Of a DNA stretch of 64,000 bases, positions 28,511 to 36,075 are shown piece by piece. Each line of letters begins with the position of its first letter. Positions within the stretch are counted from its first letter, which is position 1. A model generated the notes under the pieces. The model searched no databases, was not told the DNA's origin, and saw nothing but the letters and a program-made list of their open reading frames with translations. The position numbers and the translations under genes are program-made. This DNA is from Methylobacterium sp. CB376 (lineage in GTDB: Bacteria; Pseudomonadota; Alphaproteobacteria; Rhizobiales; Beijerinckiaceae). The stretch lies in the NCBI RefSeq assembly GCF_029714205.1, contig NZ_CP121648.1, positions 806,001 to 870,000 on the forward strand. The letters are read 5' to 3'.

Positions 28511-29197
28511 TCACCCCTTCGCCCGGTCGTGGCCGGCGATCATCGCCAGGGCGGCGCGGTCGCGCAGGCGGATCCGCCGCCGCCCGAGCTCCACCAGCGC
28601 CTCGTGGCGCCACGCCTGCAGCTGGCGGTTCACGGTCTCGCGGGTCGTATTGGCGAATTCCGCGAGCTCCTCCTGCGACACGGCGATGTCGTCCCCGTAA
28701 TCCTCCGCCAGGGCCGTGAGCCGGCGGGCGAGCCGCGCCGGGACGGGCAGGAAGGTCGTCTCCTCCATCCGCTCGCTCATCCAGCGCACGCGCCGGCACA
28801 GGAGTTCGATCAGCGCGACGGCGATCCGCGGCTGCTGCGCCAGGAGGTCGAGCAGGTCCCGGCGCCGGATCACGAACAGGTCCGTGGGCTCGGTCGCCAC
28901 CGCGTCGGCGGTGCGGGGATGGCCGTCGAGGAGCGCGACCTCGCCGAAGACGTCGCCGGGCCCGAGCAGGTTGAGGGTGAGCTGGCGGCCCTCCTGCGTC
29001 CCCGTGCCGATCCGGATCTCGCCCCGGCGCACCGCGTAGAGGGCGTCGGCCGGATCGTTCTTCTGGAACAGCACCTCCTGCGCCCCGAGGCTGCGGGTCA
29101 CGCACAGGCGCGCGACCGCCTGAAGGACGTCCTCCCCGAGGCCGGAGAAGAAGGGATTCGCCCGCAGGAGCCGTGAGAGCGGGTGGGCCTCCGACAT
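28511..29197 (-). CDS. Crp/Fnr family transcriptional regulator
   Basis: The 228-residue protein starts at 29197 after a strong CGAGGAGGAGC site. A cyclic-nucleotide-binding beta-roll (about 15-130) contains GPGDVFGEVALLDGHPRTAD. This matches the cAMP phosphate-binding cassette, with GE and the Arg present, so it is a plausible cAMP receptor. The C-terminal winged helix has VSQEELAEFANTTRETVNRQL. There are no Fnr-type N-terminal Cys ligands. Convergent position beside the CHASE2 cyclase makes a cAMP link attractive but unproven. Confidence 0.9.
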   Translation of the reverse strand: MSEAHPLSRLLRANPFFSGLGEDVLQAVARLCVTRSLGAQEVLFQKNDPADALYAVRRGEIRIGTGTQEGRQLTLNLLGPGDVFGEVALLDGHPRTADAVATEPTDLFVIRRRDLLDLLAQQPRIAVALIELLCRRVRWMSERMEETTFLPVPARLARRLTALAEDYGDDIAVSQEELAEFANTTRETVNRQLQAWRHEALVELGRRRIRLRDRAALAMIAGHDRAKG

Positions 29198-29349
29198 CGG
29201 GTCGCTCCTCCTCGGCCGGCGCGGCGCGGTCCAGCATAGCACGACCGGACCCGGCGCCGGGGGGAGTGTGATCCGGATCACGGTCGGCCGGGCGGGCGGG
29301 CACCATCCTGATCCTGCCTCGGACGAGGCGACGGATCGGAGACGCGACG

Positions 29350-29547
29350 ATGACACATCCCCTGCTCAGGACCGAGACGACGGACGACGACGCTTCCCCG
29401 CGGCCGCGGGCCGAGGCCGCGCTCGACCTCGACAGCCTCGACGGCGTCGTCGGGGGGCTGGCGACCTACTACGAGATGAACGGCAACTGGTACATCGTCG
29501 GGCACGACAAGTCCGGCAAGGCGACGGGCGTGGTGCGCGTGACGTGA
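29350..29547 (+). CDS. Small acidic protein with double-glycine motif
   Basis: The 65-residue protein starts at 29350 after GGAGACGCG. The first half is acidic and ends LDLDSLDGVVGG; the second half (LATYYEMNGNWYIVGHDKSG) is a compact aromatic segment of about 30 residues. A leader with spaced Leu residues and a terminal GG fits the leaders removed by PCAT peptidase-transporters, but no such transporter is in the window. Otherwise it is a hypothetical small protein. Confidence 0.55.
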   Translation: MTHPLLRTETTDDDASPRPRAEAALDLDSLDGVVGGLATYYEMNGNWYIVGHDKSGKATGVVRVT

Positions 29548-29563
29548 GGGCCGGCGCGCGGGA

Positions 29564-30070
29564 TCAGGTCTCGCCGCGGGGCGCCGCCGGGGATCCGCCC
29601 CTCCCGCGGCCGGGCCGACCCGCCGATCCCGCGCGTCCCTTCGGCCGCCTCGCCCTCGGCCCGACCGGCACCGCAGGGTCCGGTCCGGCGGCGGGGCGCC
29701 CGCCCGACGCGGCGGCCGCCGTCATCGGATAGTCGGGCGGCAGGCCCCATTTCGCTCGGTACTGCTCCGGCGTGAGCCCGCGCGCGGCGAGGTGGCGCTT
29801 CAGGGACCTGTAGGGCTTCCCGTTCTCCAGGCTGACGATGTGCTCCGGCGTGACGGTGCTCTCGATCGGCACGGGCGGCACCGGCCTTTCGGGCTGCGGC
29901 GGCGCGTCCGGTTGAGCGGCTGCCGGAAAACCGGCCATCGACAAGCTCCGCTCAAGACAGGTCGACACGATCTCCGCCGTAAGGCGAGAATAGGCCGACA
30001 CCAGATCGCTGGCCAAGCCCATCAGGTCGAGGGGATCGGGCCGCCCCACCTTGTCGTCATCGGCGCCCAT
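29564..30070 (-). CDS. Ros/MucR family transcriptional regulator, variant zinc finger
   Basis: The 168-residue protein has the MucR core: SDLVSAYSRLTAEIV near the N terminus, then SVTPEHIVSLENG-like sequence, KPYRSLKRHLAARG, LTPEQYRAKWGLPPDYPM and TAAAAS. The Cys normally found before LEDG is Ser here, and the second His position is changed, so the zinc site is probably lost, as in the metal-free Ros homologues known from Mesorhizobium. The C-terminal 45 residues are an unusually long Arg/Pro/Gly tail. It probably binds AT-rich DNA. The start could also be at 30088. Confidence 0.85.
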   Translation of the reverse strand: MGADDDKVGRPDPLDLMGLASDLVSAYSRLTAEIVSTCLERSLSMAGFPAAAQPDAPPQPERPVPPVPIESTVTPEHIVSLENGKPYRSLKRHLAARGLTPEQYRAKWGLPPDYPMTAAAASGGRPAAGPDPAVPVGPRARRPKGRAGSAGRPGRGRGGSPAAPRGET

Positions 30071-30192
30071 CACAATCCTGCCTGCCATACGGGTCCGACG
30101 GGGGCAGGACATACCACGATCGGCGCACGCATCATACGGGAGGAGGCCGAAATCGAAGGACCGGCAGAACGGGCGCCCGGCGAGCCTCCCTT

Positions 30193-30267
30193 CACGAGCC
30201 TCTCCCCACGAGCCTCTCCCCACGAGCCTCTCCCCACGAGCCTCTCCCCACGAGCCTCTCCGCGCAA
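30193..30267. repeat. 15-bp tandem repeat, five units
   Basis: CACGAGCCTCTCCCC is repeated exactly four times and a fifth unit differs by one base. It lies about 120 bp upstream of the MucR start codon, between that gene and the one ending at 30341. A length multiple of three keeps frames open but no gene is evident. Confidence 0.9.
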
Positions 30268-30340
30268 CCCCCTGCCCCGCGAGCCTTCAGCGCGTGCCGC
30301 GCCTCCGGGACAGGGTGTCCGCGTTCGGGACCGCCGTTCG

Positions 30341-30514
30341 TCAGAACGTATCGTAGCCGGCTCCGGGCGGCAGCGGCGTTCTCAGCGTGATCTCGGTGGT
30401 GTCGATGCCGGCAGGCATCTTCGCCTGTGTTCTCGGCGGGTCGGTCAGCATTGTCGCCCAGAAGGCGACTGTGGCGAGTGCAAAAGCCGCAACAAACAAG
30501 CCAATCTTGCGCAT
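30341..30514 (-). CDS. Small exported or membrane-anchored protein
   Basis: The 57-residue protein has one hydrophobic N-terminal segment (RKIGLFVAAFALATVAFWATML) and a polar tail (KMPAGIDTTEITLRTPLPPG). The AT content of this stretch is higher than that of the neighbours. Short proteins with an N-terminal helix and an ITLRTPLP-like tail are widespread in Bradyrhizobium and Methylobacterium; function is unknown. About 300 bp of AT-richer, gene-free DNA lies upstream. Confidence 0.6.
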   Translation of the reverse strand: MRKIGLFVAAFALATVAFWATMLTDPPRTQAKMPAGIDTTEITLRTPLPPGAGYDTF

Positions 30515-30822
30515 GCGCGACTCCCCAGCATGGCAGGTGAATGACAAAGCTGTCGCTCATGCCGCGACTTCAGCCTTGCCGAACTACTGTGCCGCCAAAA
30601 CTTATCAAGTCAAAGTTCAATTTTCAAGCATATTGCCGATTGGCAGCGCTTGCCCTGATCACAAGCACAAATCCAGGGCCGTCGCATCATTCATTTGATG
30701 GAGAACATCTTAGCAAGACTCGCAGTATCTGGGCTTGACCGCCAAAGGTGAGGACGCCGATCGCGTGTGCGGCCGCGCCGCCGGACCACGCGCCGCGCGG
30801 CCGGACCCGCCGCGCGGCGGGC

Positions 30823-31023
30823 CTCATCCGACATCCGGTTGATGGCTTCGCCATCTCCGATGTCGGCCATGCGGATGTCGGCTTCGCTCAGGCGCCGCGC
30901 GGGCTTGGCATACGCCATCCGGTTGATGGCTTCGCCATCTCCGATGTCGGCCATGCGAATGTCGGCTTCGCTCAGGCGCCGCGCAGGCGCGTGATCCGCT
31001 TCGATCAAGCGGATCCCGGATCA
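30823..31023 (-). repeat. Copy D of the dispersed palindromic element with module 2 duplicated
   Basis: Inverted orientation. Module 2 (CATCCGGTTGATGGCTTCGC through ATGTCGGCTTCGCTCAGGCG) occurs twice in tandem, about 75 bp apart, before the linker and a shortened module 1 ending GCGGATCCCGGATCA. The last three bases are the stop codon of the minus-strand gene at 31021. Confidence 0.85.
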
Positions 31024-31128
31024 CTTCACGAGAACGAGCAGGATGCCGGCCAGGGTGAACAGCCCGACCACGAAGCCGAGAATGAGGATGACCGCCCGGC
31101 TCCCGCGCGTGTGGTGCGCGCCCACCAT
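31021..31128 (-). CDS. 35-residue single-helix membrane protein
   Basis: ATG at 31128 follows a strong GGAGGGAGGGCG site. A short basic N terminus (MVGAHHTRGSR) precedes one membrane helix (AVILILGFVVGLFTLAGILL) and the end VLVK. The stop codon is provided by repeat D. The C terminus GILLVLVK is nearly identical to that of the 54-residue protein at 31898, which argues that both are real and related. Confidence 0.6.
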   Translation of the reverse strand: MVGAHHTRGSRAVILILGFVVGLFTLAGILLVLVK

Positions 31129-31269
31129 CGCCCTCCCTCCGTGCGAGCGCCGCGGCCGCGTCGCGACGGACTGCTCCTGCGGGGCCGCGGTCCGGCCGCC
31201 GCGCCCTGGGCGCGGCGGTCCTGCCTCGCCGGCGCGCGGCCGGCGAGGGGTGTCACGCGCCTTCCGGCG

Positions 31270-31446
31270 CTACTTGCCGCCCCCGGCGGATCCGCTCCCG
31301 CCGCCGCCGGCCGTGTTCGAGGTGGGCTTGCTGTTCTCCTCGGCGTTGCTCGCCGCTCCGGACGAACTCCCCGCCGGACGGCCCTGGGCCAGCACGGGCC
31401 CGGCCAGCACGATCAGCGCGGCGGTGGCGGCTGCGATCTTCCTCAT
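31270..31446 (-). CDS. Small exported Gly/Ser-rich protein
   Basis: The 58-residue precursor has a clear signal peptide (RKIAAATAALIVLAGPVLAQ) and a short mature part of Gly, Ser, Asn and Ala ending GSAGGGK. A GGAGACGGGAGATC ribosome site precedes 31446. There is no known family; similar tiny Ser/Gly secreted proteins occur repeatedly in Methylobacterium. Confidence 0.6.
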   Translation of the reverse strand: MRKIAAATAALIVLAGPVLAQGRPAGSSSGAASNAEENSKPTSNTAGGGGSGSAGGGK

Positions 31447-31572
31447 CCGTGATCTCCCGTCTCCTGCCCGTCCTCCACGGACCGGCTCGAACCGGGGCAA
31501 CGTCGATGCGCCGCGTTTGTTCTGACTCCGCGCGAGAGCGCCCGCTCGCCGGGACGGCCCCTCGCCCGGCGA

Positions 31573-31785
31573 TCACTGGAGCGGCCGGCGCTCCACGGCC
31601 GGGCGCTCGGCACTCTCGCGCCCGACGGCCGCGAGCAGCCGCAGCGATTCCGCGAGTTCGGTCGCCGTCTCGAGGGGCAAGCCCGTCTGCGCGCGCCCGT
31701 TCACCCGGACGGGCTCCCCGGTCTGGAGAGCGTAGACGCCCCAGCCGTCACTCTCCCTGCGAACGGTGTAGGTGCGGTTCGCCAT
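31573..31785 (-). CDS. Small protein resembling DUF2188
   Basis: The 70-residue protein begins YTVRRESDGWGVYALQTGEP and has a helix TATELAESLRLLAAV. The strand, turn with Gly-Trp-x-Val, strand, helix layout matches DUF2188-type small proteins, but similarity is weak by eye. A GGAGCG site precedes 31785. The cluster of short genes here shares one orientation. Confidence 0.5.
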   Translation of the reverse strand: MANRTYTVRRESDGWGVYALQTGEPVRVNGRAQTGLPLETATELAESLRLLAAVGRESAERPAVERRPLQ

Positions 31786-31897
31786 GCGCTCCTCCGGGCC
31801 CGGCTCCCGCGGGCTTGGTCCTGGGCAACGCGCCGCGGCGGTCCTTGCTCCCGCGCTGCCTCCGGCGCGGCCCCACGCCCGCCCCGCGGCCCGCCGG

Positions 31898-32062
31898 CTA
31901 CTTCACGACGACGAGCAGGATCCCGCTCGACCCGAGGCTCAGGGACACGAAGGCGGCGATGACGCCGAGCAGGACCTCCGTCCGGTCAGGCGCGAGATCC
32001 GGATGCTGCCGGCGCGCCGATGTCCATCTCCGGCGTGCCCAGTAACGACGAAACGCTCTCAT
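31898..32062 (-). CDS. 54-residue single-helix membrane protein
   Basis: ATG at 32062 opens a basic N-terminal part (MRAFRRYWARRRW) followed by a membrane helix (LLGVIAAFVSLSLGSSGILL) and the end VVVK. The tail GILLVVVK matches the end of the 35-residue protein at 31021. The strongly basic N terminus predicts N-in topology. No ribosome site is obvious, so the exact start is uncertain. Confidence 0.5.
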   Translation of the reverse strand: MRAFRRYWARRRWTSARRQHPDLAPDRTEVLLGVIAAFVSLSLGSSGILLVVVK

Positions 32063-32437
32063 CTCGACTCTGTGTGTGGTGAAGGGGGCAGGCAGCCGAC
32101 CGCGGCGGCGAGGATCGGGCCCGAACCGGGCGGAGCGCGGGAGTCACCGCGAGGCCGGGCGGGGTCGGCGCCGCGCCGCGATTGATCCTTAGCTCGCTAA
32201 TGGATCTCACCGTTACTATCAATCTTGAAAATAGCAGGGGAGGTCCACGCCTCCCGCATGGCCGAGCGGCGGGCGGGACCCGGCCGCGCCCGCCGGCGCG
32301 GCGGCCCGCGCCGGCGGGCGGGGAGCGCCCCTGACGCAGATGGAGCAGAGCCGGCGACACCGTTCCTGCCCGCCGATCCGCAGTCCATTCAGGGAAATTA
32401 CACGCCTTACGTGCGTTTCCACATCCAACGCATGCGC

Positions 32438-32466
32438 CTTGTCGAAACTTCGTACTTTCCCTTTGT
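32438..32466 (+). promoter_or_regulatory. Possible sigma-70 promoter for the small RNA
   Basis: CTTGTC (32438-32443) and CTTTGT (32461-32466) are separated by 17 bases and resemble the alphaproteobacterial CTTGAC-N17-CTATAT consensus. Transcription would begin near 32473. Confidence 0.4.
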
Positions 32467-32472
32467 TGCGAC

Positions 32473-32577
32473 GCAGCGTAGAACGCGGGTGCGAGATCGC
32501 GGCGCTGCCGCGGTCGTGCAGCCCTTGATGGGCGTTTCCTCCCTACACTTCGGGCCGCCCCTCGGGCGGCCCTTTTT
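32473..32577 (+). ncRNA. Probable alpha-r8 / MmgR-like trans-acting small RNA
   Basis: The 3' part has a short hairpin (GCCC-TTGAT-GGGC), the single-stranded pyrimidine core TTTCCTCCCT (32535-32544) and a strong terminator hairpin with a T-run. The sequence UUUCCUCCCU between two stems is what I recall as the conserved core of the alpha-r8 family, whose Sinorhizobium member MmgR limits polyhydroxybutyrate accumulation. The core is complementary to ribosome-binding sites. The 5' end is uncertain: about 78 nt if like MmgR, about 105 nt if the promoter above is used. It overlaps the 3' end of the opposite-strand gene at 32543. Confidence 0.6.
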
Positions 32578-33358
32578 CTTGACGGCCACCCTCCGGCGAC
32601 GGTGCGCCCGCGAGCCCTGGACCGGCCGCATCCCGCCGCGCCGCGACGGGACGGGCGCCCTGGTCCGCGGGCCCGAGGGCTCCCCGGCACGGATCGGCCG
32701 GCGCCGTGCCGGACAGGCGCCGGAACCGGTGCGCGATCCACCAGTCGTTCTGCCAATCCTCGTAGCCGAGGAGCGCGCCCTCGCGCCGCTCCATGGCCTC
32801 GGTCCAGCCCGACGACACCTCCCTGCGCAGGCGGATGGCGGCGTCGATGCGCCACTCCTCTCCCGGCAGCGCGAAGTACGCCTCGCGGATGCGGAGGCCG
32901 CACGGCTCGCCGGCGCTCCGCGGACCGGAGGCGGGCCGGTCGACGAGCCTGCGCACGATCCGTCCCTCGGACACGGCCGGATCGAACCGGGCCAGCAGCT
33001 CGTCGAGCCAGTCGACCGGGTACAGGTCGGAGAAGACCGCGAGCGGCTTGCGGCCCTCCAGCATCAGCGGCAATTCGAAGCCGGTGTGGACCAGGTAGGG
33101 CACCTCGCGCAGCCCGTGCCAGGGATCGAGCTGGGTGAAGACCGGGTCCGGCGCGAAGGGCGGGTCGGACAGCGCGCCGAGCCTGTCCAGCGCGTCGGGC
33201 GCGACCTCGTGGACGGCCCGCAGATCGGGATCCTCTCCGTCCGCGAGACCGAGGGCGGCGCGCAGCGCCTCCAGATCCCGGATCCTGAGCAGGGCCTCGA
33301 CGCGGGGCGATCCCGTCGCCGGGTCGAGCGCTTGCAGGACGAACTTGCGGGCGCGCAC
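32543..33358 (-). CDS. Hypothetical protein, 271 residues
   Basis: The first 215 residues have balanced composition, with FVLQALDPATGSPRVEALL, DPWHGLREVPYLVHTGFELP, KPLAVFSDLYPVDWLDELLA and LGYEDWQNDWWIAHRF. They look like a folded, Trp-rich cytoplasmic protein. The last 50 residues are Ala/Gly/Pro/Arg-rich and overlap the small RNA on the other strand. I recognise no family. The true coding end may be as given, because no earlier stop exists. Confidence 0.6.
   Translation of the reverse strand: MRARKFVLQALDPATGSPRVEALLRIRDLEALRAALGLADGEDPDLRAVHEVAPDALDRLGALSDPPFAPDPVFTQLDPWHGLREVPYLVHTGFELPLMLEGRKPLAVFSDLYPVDWLDELLARFDPAVSEGRIVRRLVDRPASGPRSAGEPCGLRIREAYFALPGEEWRIDAAIRLRREVSSGWTEAMERREGALLGYEDWQNDWWIAHRFRRLSGTAPADPCRGALGPADQGARPVAARRDAAGPGLAGAPSPEGGRQEKGPPEGRPEV
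32552..32577 (+). terminator. Rho-independent terminator of the small RNA
   Basis: A perfect 9-bp stem GGGCCGCCC / GGGCGGCCC with loop CTC is followed by TTTTT. Confidence 0.85.
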
Positions 33359-33712
33359 GGGCTCGCGATCCTCCGCGGACGGTCGAACCGGCTGGAGATC
33401 ACGGCGCGGGGCGGGCCGTCAAGTCGATCGGTCCCGCCCCGGCCGGAAACCGGCGCGGCACCCCGGAGCCGCCGCCCATTCGAGCGTCCTGCGCACCCGC
33501 GAGTCTGTTGCGCGCAAAGAAATGCCGGCCCAGATAGATATCCAGGCCGGCAGTCAGGGCTCCGTTTGGTGCCATCTGACGATGACTTTCCGGTTCTATA
33601 GGATCGCTCTTCCCCCGACAACTCCGAGTTTAGCCATCGCGCGAGCGGGACTACCGTCAATCCCGCAGGTAGTGCTTGGCCCGGCAGCGGGGCGAGGCGC
33701 GCGCCGGGCCGC
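33359..33712. other. Gene-free gap with one inverted repeat
   Basis: The only structure I see is an 8-bp perfect inverted repeat TGCCGGCC / GGCCGGCA (33523-33530 with 33545-33552) around AGATAGATATCCA-like AT-rich spacer. It could terminate the MFS gene downstream on the minus strand or be an operator for the gene at 33358. Confidence 0.4.
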
Positions 33713-35077
33713 TCAATGCCCCAGCGCCTCGCCTCCGGCGGCGGCGCGGGCCGCCCGATCCTCCGGATGGGCGAGCTGCTTGATCACCAGGGCGGCGGCC
33801 GCGATCAGGCCCGGGACGGCCACGATCGCGAAGATGGCCCCGAAGCTCAGCTGCCGGCGCGAGAGCTCGGCGACCAGGAAGGAGCCGGCGATGCCGCCGA
33901 AGCGCCCCAGGCCCAGCATCCAGCCCACCCCCGTGGCGCGCCCCTGGGTGGGATAGAAGGCGGCGGCCAGGGCCGGCATCGACGATTGGGCGGTGTTCAT
34001 CAGGGTGCCGCCGACGAACACGAACAGGACCAGGAGGCCCAGCACGCCGGAGACCAGGCCGATCGCCCAGATCGCGAGGGCGGTCAGCGCGTAGCCGGCC
34101 GCGATGACGAGGTTCCCGTTGGCGCGATCCATCAGCCAGCCGAGGAAGATCGCGCCCACCCCGCCGAGGGGGAACAGGGCGGCGATGAGCGCGGCGGTCC
34201 TGGCGTCCATGCCGGCATCCTTGAACAGGATCGGCATCCAGTTGATCAGCGCGTAGAAGATCACCAGCCCCATGAAGTAGGCCAGCCACAGCATCGCCGA
34301 GCCGACCACGTAGGCGCCCGAGAGCACGAGGCCGACGCCGCTCCGGGCCTCGCCGGCAACGGGCGCCGCCTCGGTCATGGTGAAGGCGCGCGCCTCGGCG
34401 GCCGCGCGGGAGATGCGGCCCAGCACGGCGCGGACGCGCTCGCTCGGCTGTCCCCTGGCGACCATGTAGCGCACGGATTCCGGCAGCAGCGCGATCATCA
34501 GCACGGTGAGGAGGAGCGGGACGACGCCCCCGAGCACCAGGACGCTGCGCCAGCCGAATTGCGGGATCATCCAGGCGGCGAGGAAGCCCCCGAAGGCGGC
34601 GCCGAGGGGGAAGCCGCAGAACATCATGTTGGTCAGGGTCGCCCGCCGGGCGTCCGGGCAGTACTCGCTCATCAGCGTCACGGCGTTGGGCATGGCGGCG
34701 CCCAGGCCCAGGCCCGTGACGAAGCGCCAGATCACCAGGTGGTCGAGGTCGCCCGCGAAGGCGGAGCACAGGCAGGCGGCGCCGAAGACCAGGACCGCGC
34801 CGATCAGGACCAGCCTGCGCCCGAGCCGGTCGGCGAGCGGCCCGGCCGCGAGCGCGCCGGCCGCCAGCCCGAACAGGGCCGCGCTCAGGACCGGGGCGAG
34901 CGCGGGCCGCGTCACCCCCCATTCGGAGATCAGGGACGGCGCGATGTAGCCGATCGCGGCCGTGTCGAACCCGTCCAGCAGCACGATCAGGAAGCAGAGC
35001 GCGAAGATGATCCACTGGAACGGGGAGAACGGGTGCTCGTTCAGGAAGCTCTGGACGTTCACGGCACCGTGATTCAT
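33713..35077 (-). CDS. MFS transporter, aromatic acid:H+ symporter family
   Basis: The 454-residue protein has twelve predicted helices and the AAHS signatures: LLDGFDTAAIGYIAPSL in helix 1, GPLADRLGRRLVLIGAV in the loop 2-3 and GWLMDRANGNLVIAAGY in the loop 8-9. The Asp in DGFDT and the DRxGRR motif are essential in PcaK, which imports 4-hydroxybenzoate or protocatechuate with a proton. The exact aromatic substrate is not determinable. A GAAGGAT site precedes 35077. No aromatic degradation genes are adjacent. Confidence 0.88.
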   Translation of the reverse strand: MNHGAVNVQSFLNEHPFSPFQWIIFALCFLIVLLDGFDTAAIGYIAPSLISEWGVTRPALAPVLSAALFGLAAGALAAGPLADRLGRRLVLIGAVLVFGAACLCSAFAGDLDHLVIWRFVTGLGLGAAMPNAVTLMSEYCPDARRATLTNMMFCGFPLGAAFGGFLAAWMIPQFGWRSVLVLGGVVPLLLTVLMIALLPESVRYMVARGQPSERVRAVLGRISRAAAEARAFTMTEAAPVAGEARSGVGLVLSGAYVVGSAMLWLAYFMGLVIFYALINWMPILFKDAGMDARTAALIAALFPLGGVGAIFLGWLMDRANGNLVIAAGYALTALAIWAIGLVSGVLGLLVLFVFVGGTLMNTAQSSMPALAAAFYPTQGRATGVGWMLGLGRFGGIAGSFLVAELSRRQLSFGAIFAIVAVPGLIAAAALVIKQLAHPEDRAARAAAGGEALGH

Positions 35078-36072
35078 CGCGCTGGTATCCTTCTTTCTGT
35101 CGGGGGGCTCGCATTCGCTGCGAGGGGTGCGGCGCGGGGCTGCGGAGCCGGCCGCGCAGGCGCGGAAACTCGGTCATCCGGGGGCGCGGCGCGGGGGGAT
35201 CCCGGCGGGGCGCAGGACGCCGCCGTCGCCGGCCGACCCGACGCCGGTCGCGACGAGGGCCGCCGCGGCGCCTCCGACGGCCGAGACCCGGCTGGGGACG
35301 GTCCGGCTGCGGACGGGTCGGCCGCGCGTGGCATGGTCGCGCAGACATGGCCGGCCACGACATGGCCGGGGCACGACATGGCCGCGCATGACCTGGCCGG
35401 GCACGGGCGCCTCCTGCGGTGGTTTCACTCCCGGGACCGCCCGCGTCGAGGCGAGCGGCCCGACCCGGGAGCATGCGCGCGTCGCGGCCGCCTGACGATG
35501 GACCGCGCGGCGAATGACTTGGATTTTCGCGACGCCCGCGCGGGCCCGGCACCGCCGCCGAGGGGCTCCGCGCGCGGCGCAAGCTCTTGACCCAACGTCA
35601 TTCTCTTTTCGAGGAGGACGGATCCGCGCCGGCGGATCGCCGCCGGCACTTGGAGGATCCGGACGGCCCGGCGGGCCGATGGCCGTCTCCCACATCACCG
35701 GGCCCGGCGCGCCGCGGATCCCGCAGCGTCGAGGAGGAGACCGCCCGCACCTTCCTCACGCCATCCGGCCGCGGCCCGACGGCGAGCCCTCCCGACTCCC
35801 GGCCGTCCTCGCGGTCGATCCCCGGGACGGCACCCCGACCGCACCGGTCCGGGACGAGAATTCGGGGACGGGCTCCGCCCCGCCCGGAACGGCGCGCGGG
35901 CCGGCCGATGCCGGGACACGCTCAGCGAGGCGACGGCTCGCGCCGCGGCCGGTCTTTCCCGGCCAAGCCTCCAGAGCCTTGTCCGACGAAGGGGATGCCG
36001 GTCCGTCGAAGGCAATGCGGCACAATCACAAACCGAGACCAGCGCCCGATCGCAACGCGATCGTGCGCTGGT
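35078..36072. other. One-kilobase region without convincing genes
   Basis: The part near 35078-35130 should carry the transporter promoter. At 35343-35400 short direct repeats of a GACATGGCCG-type unit occur four times (ACATGGCCGG, ACATGGCCGG, ACATGGCCGC, TGACCTGGCCGG). From 35590 to 35970 there are open frames but of repeat-like, Arg/Pro-rich composition. The segment ends in a CTAGAGC-type repeat. Confidence 0.5.
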
Positions 36073-36075
36073 CTA
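35973..36075 (+). repeat. CTAGAGC-type intergenic repeat with terminal hairpin, copy 2
   Basis: It shares AGAGC, TCCGACGAAG, GGATGCCGGT and CGTCGAAG-AATGCGGCA blocks with copy 1 and ends with stem GACCAGCG / CGCTGGTC plus an inner GATCGC/GCGATC. CTAG at 36073 gives the stop codon of the minus-strand gene. Confidence 0.75.
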
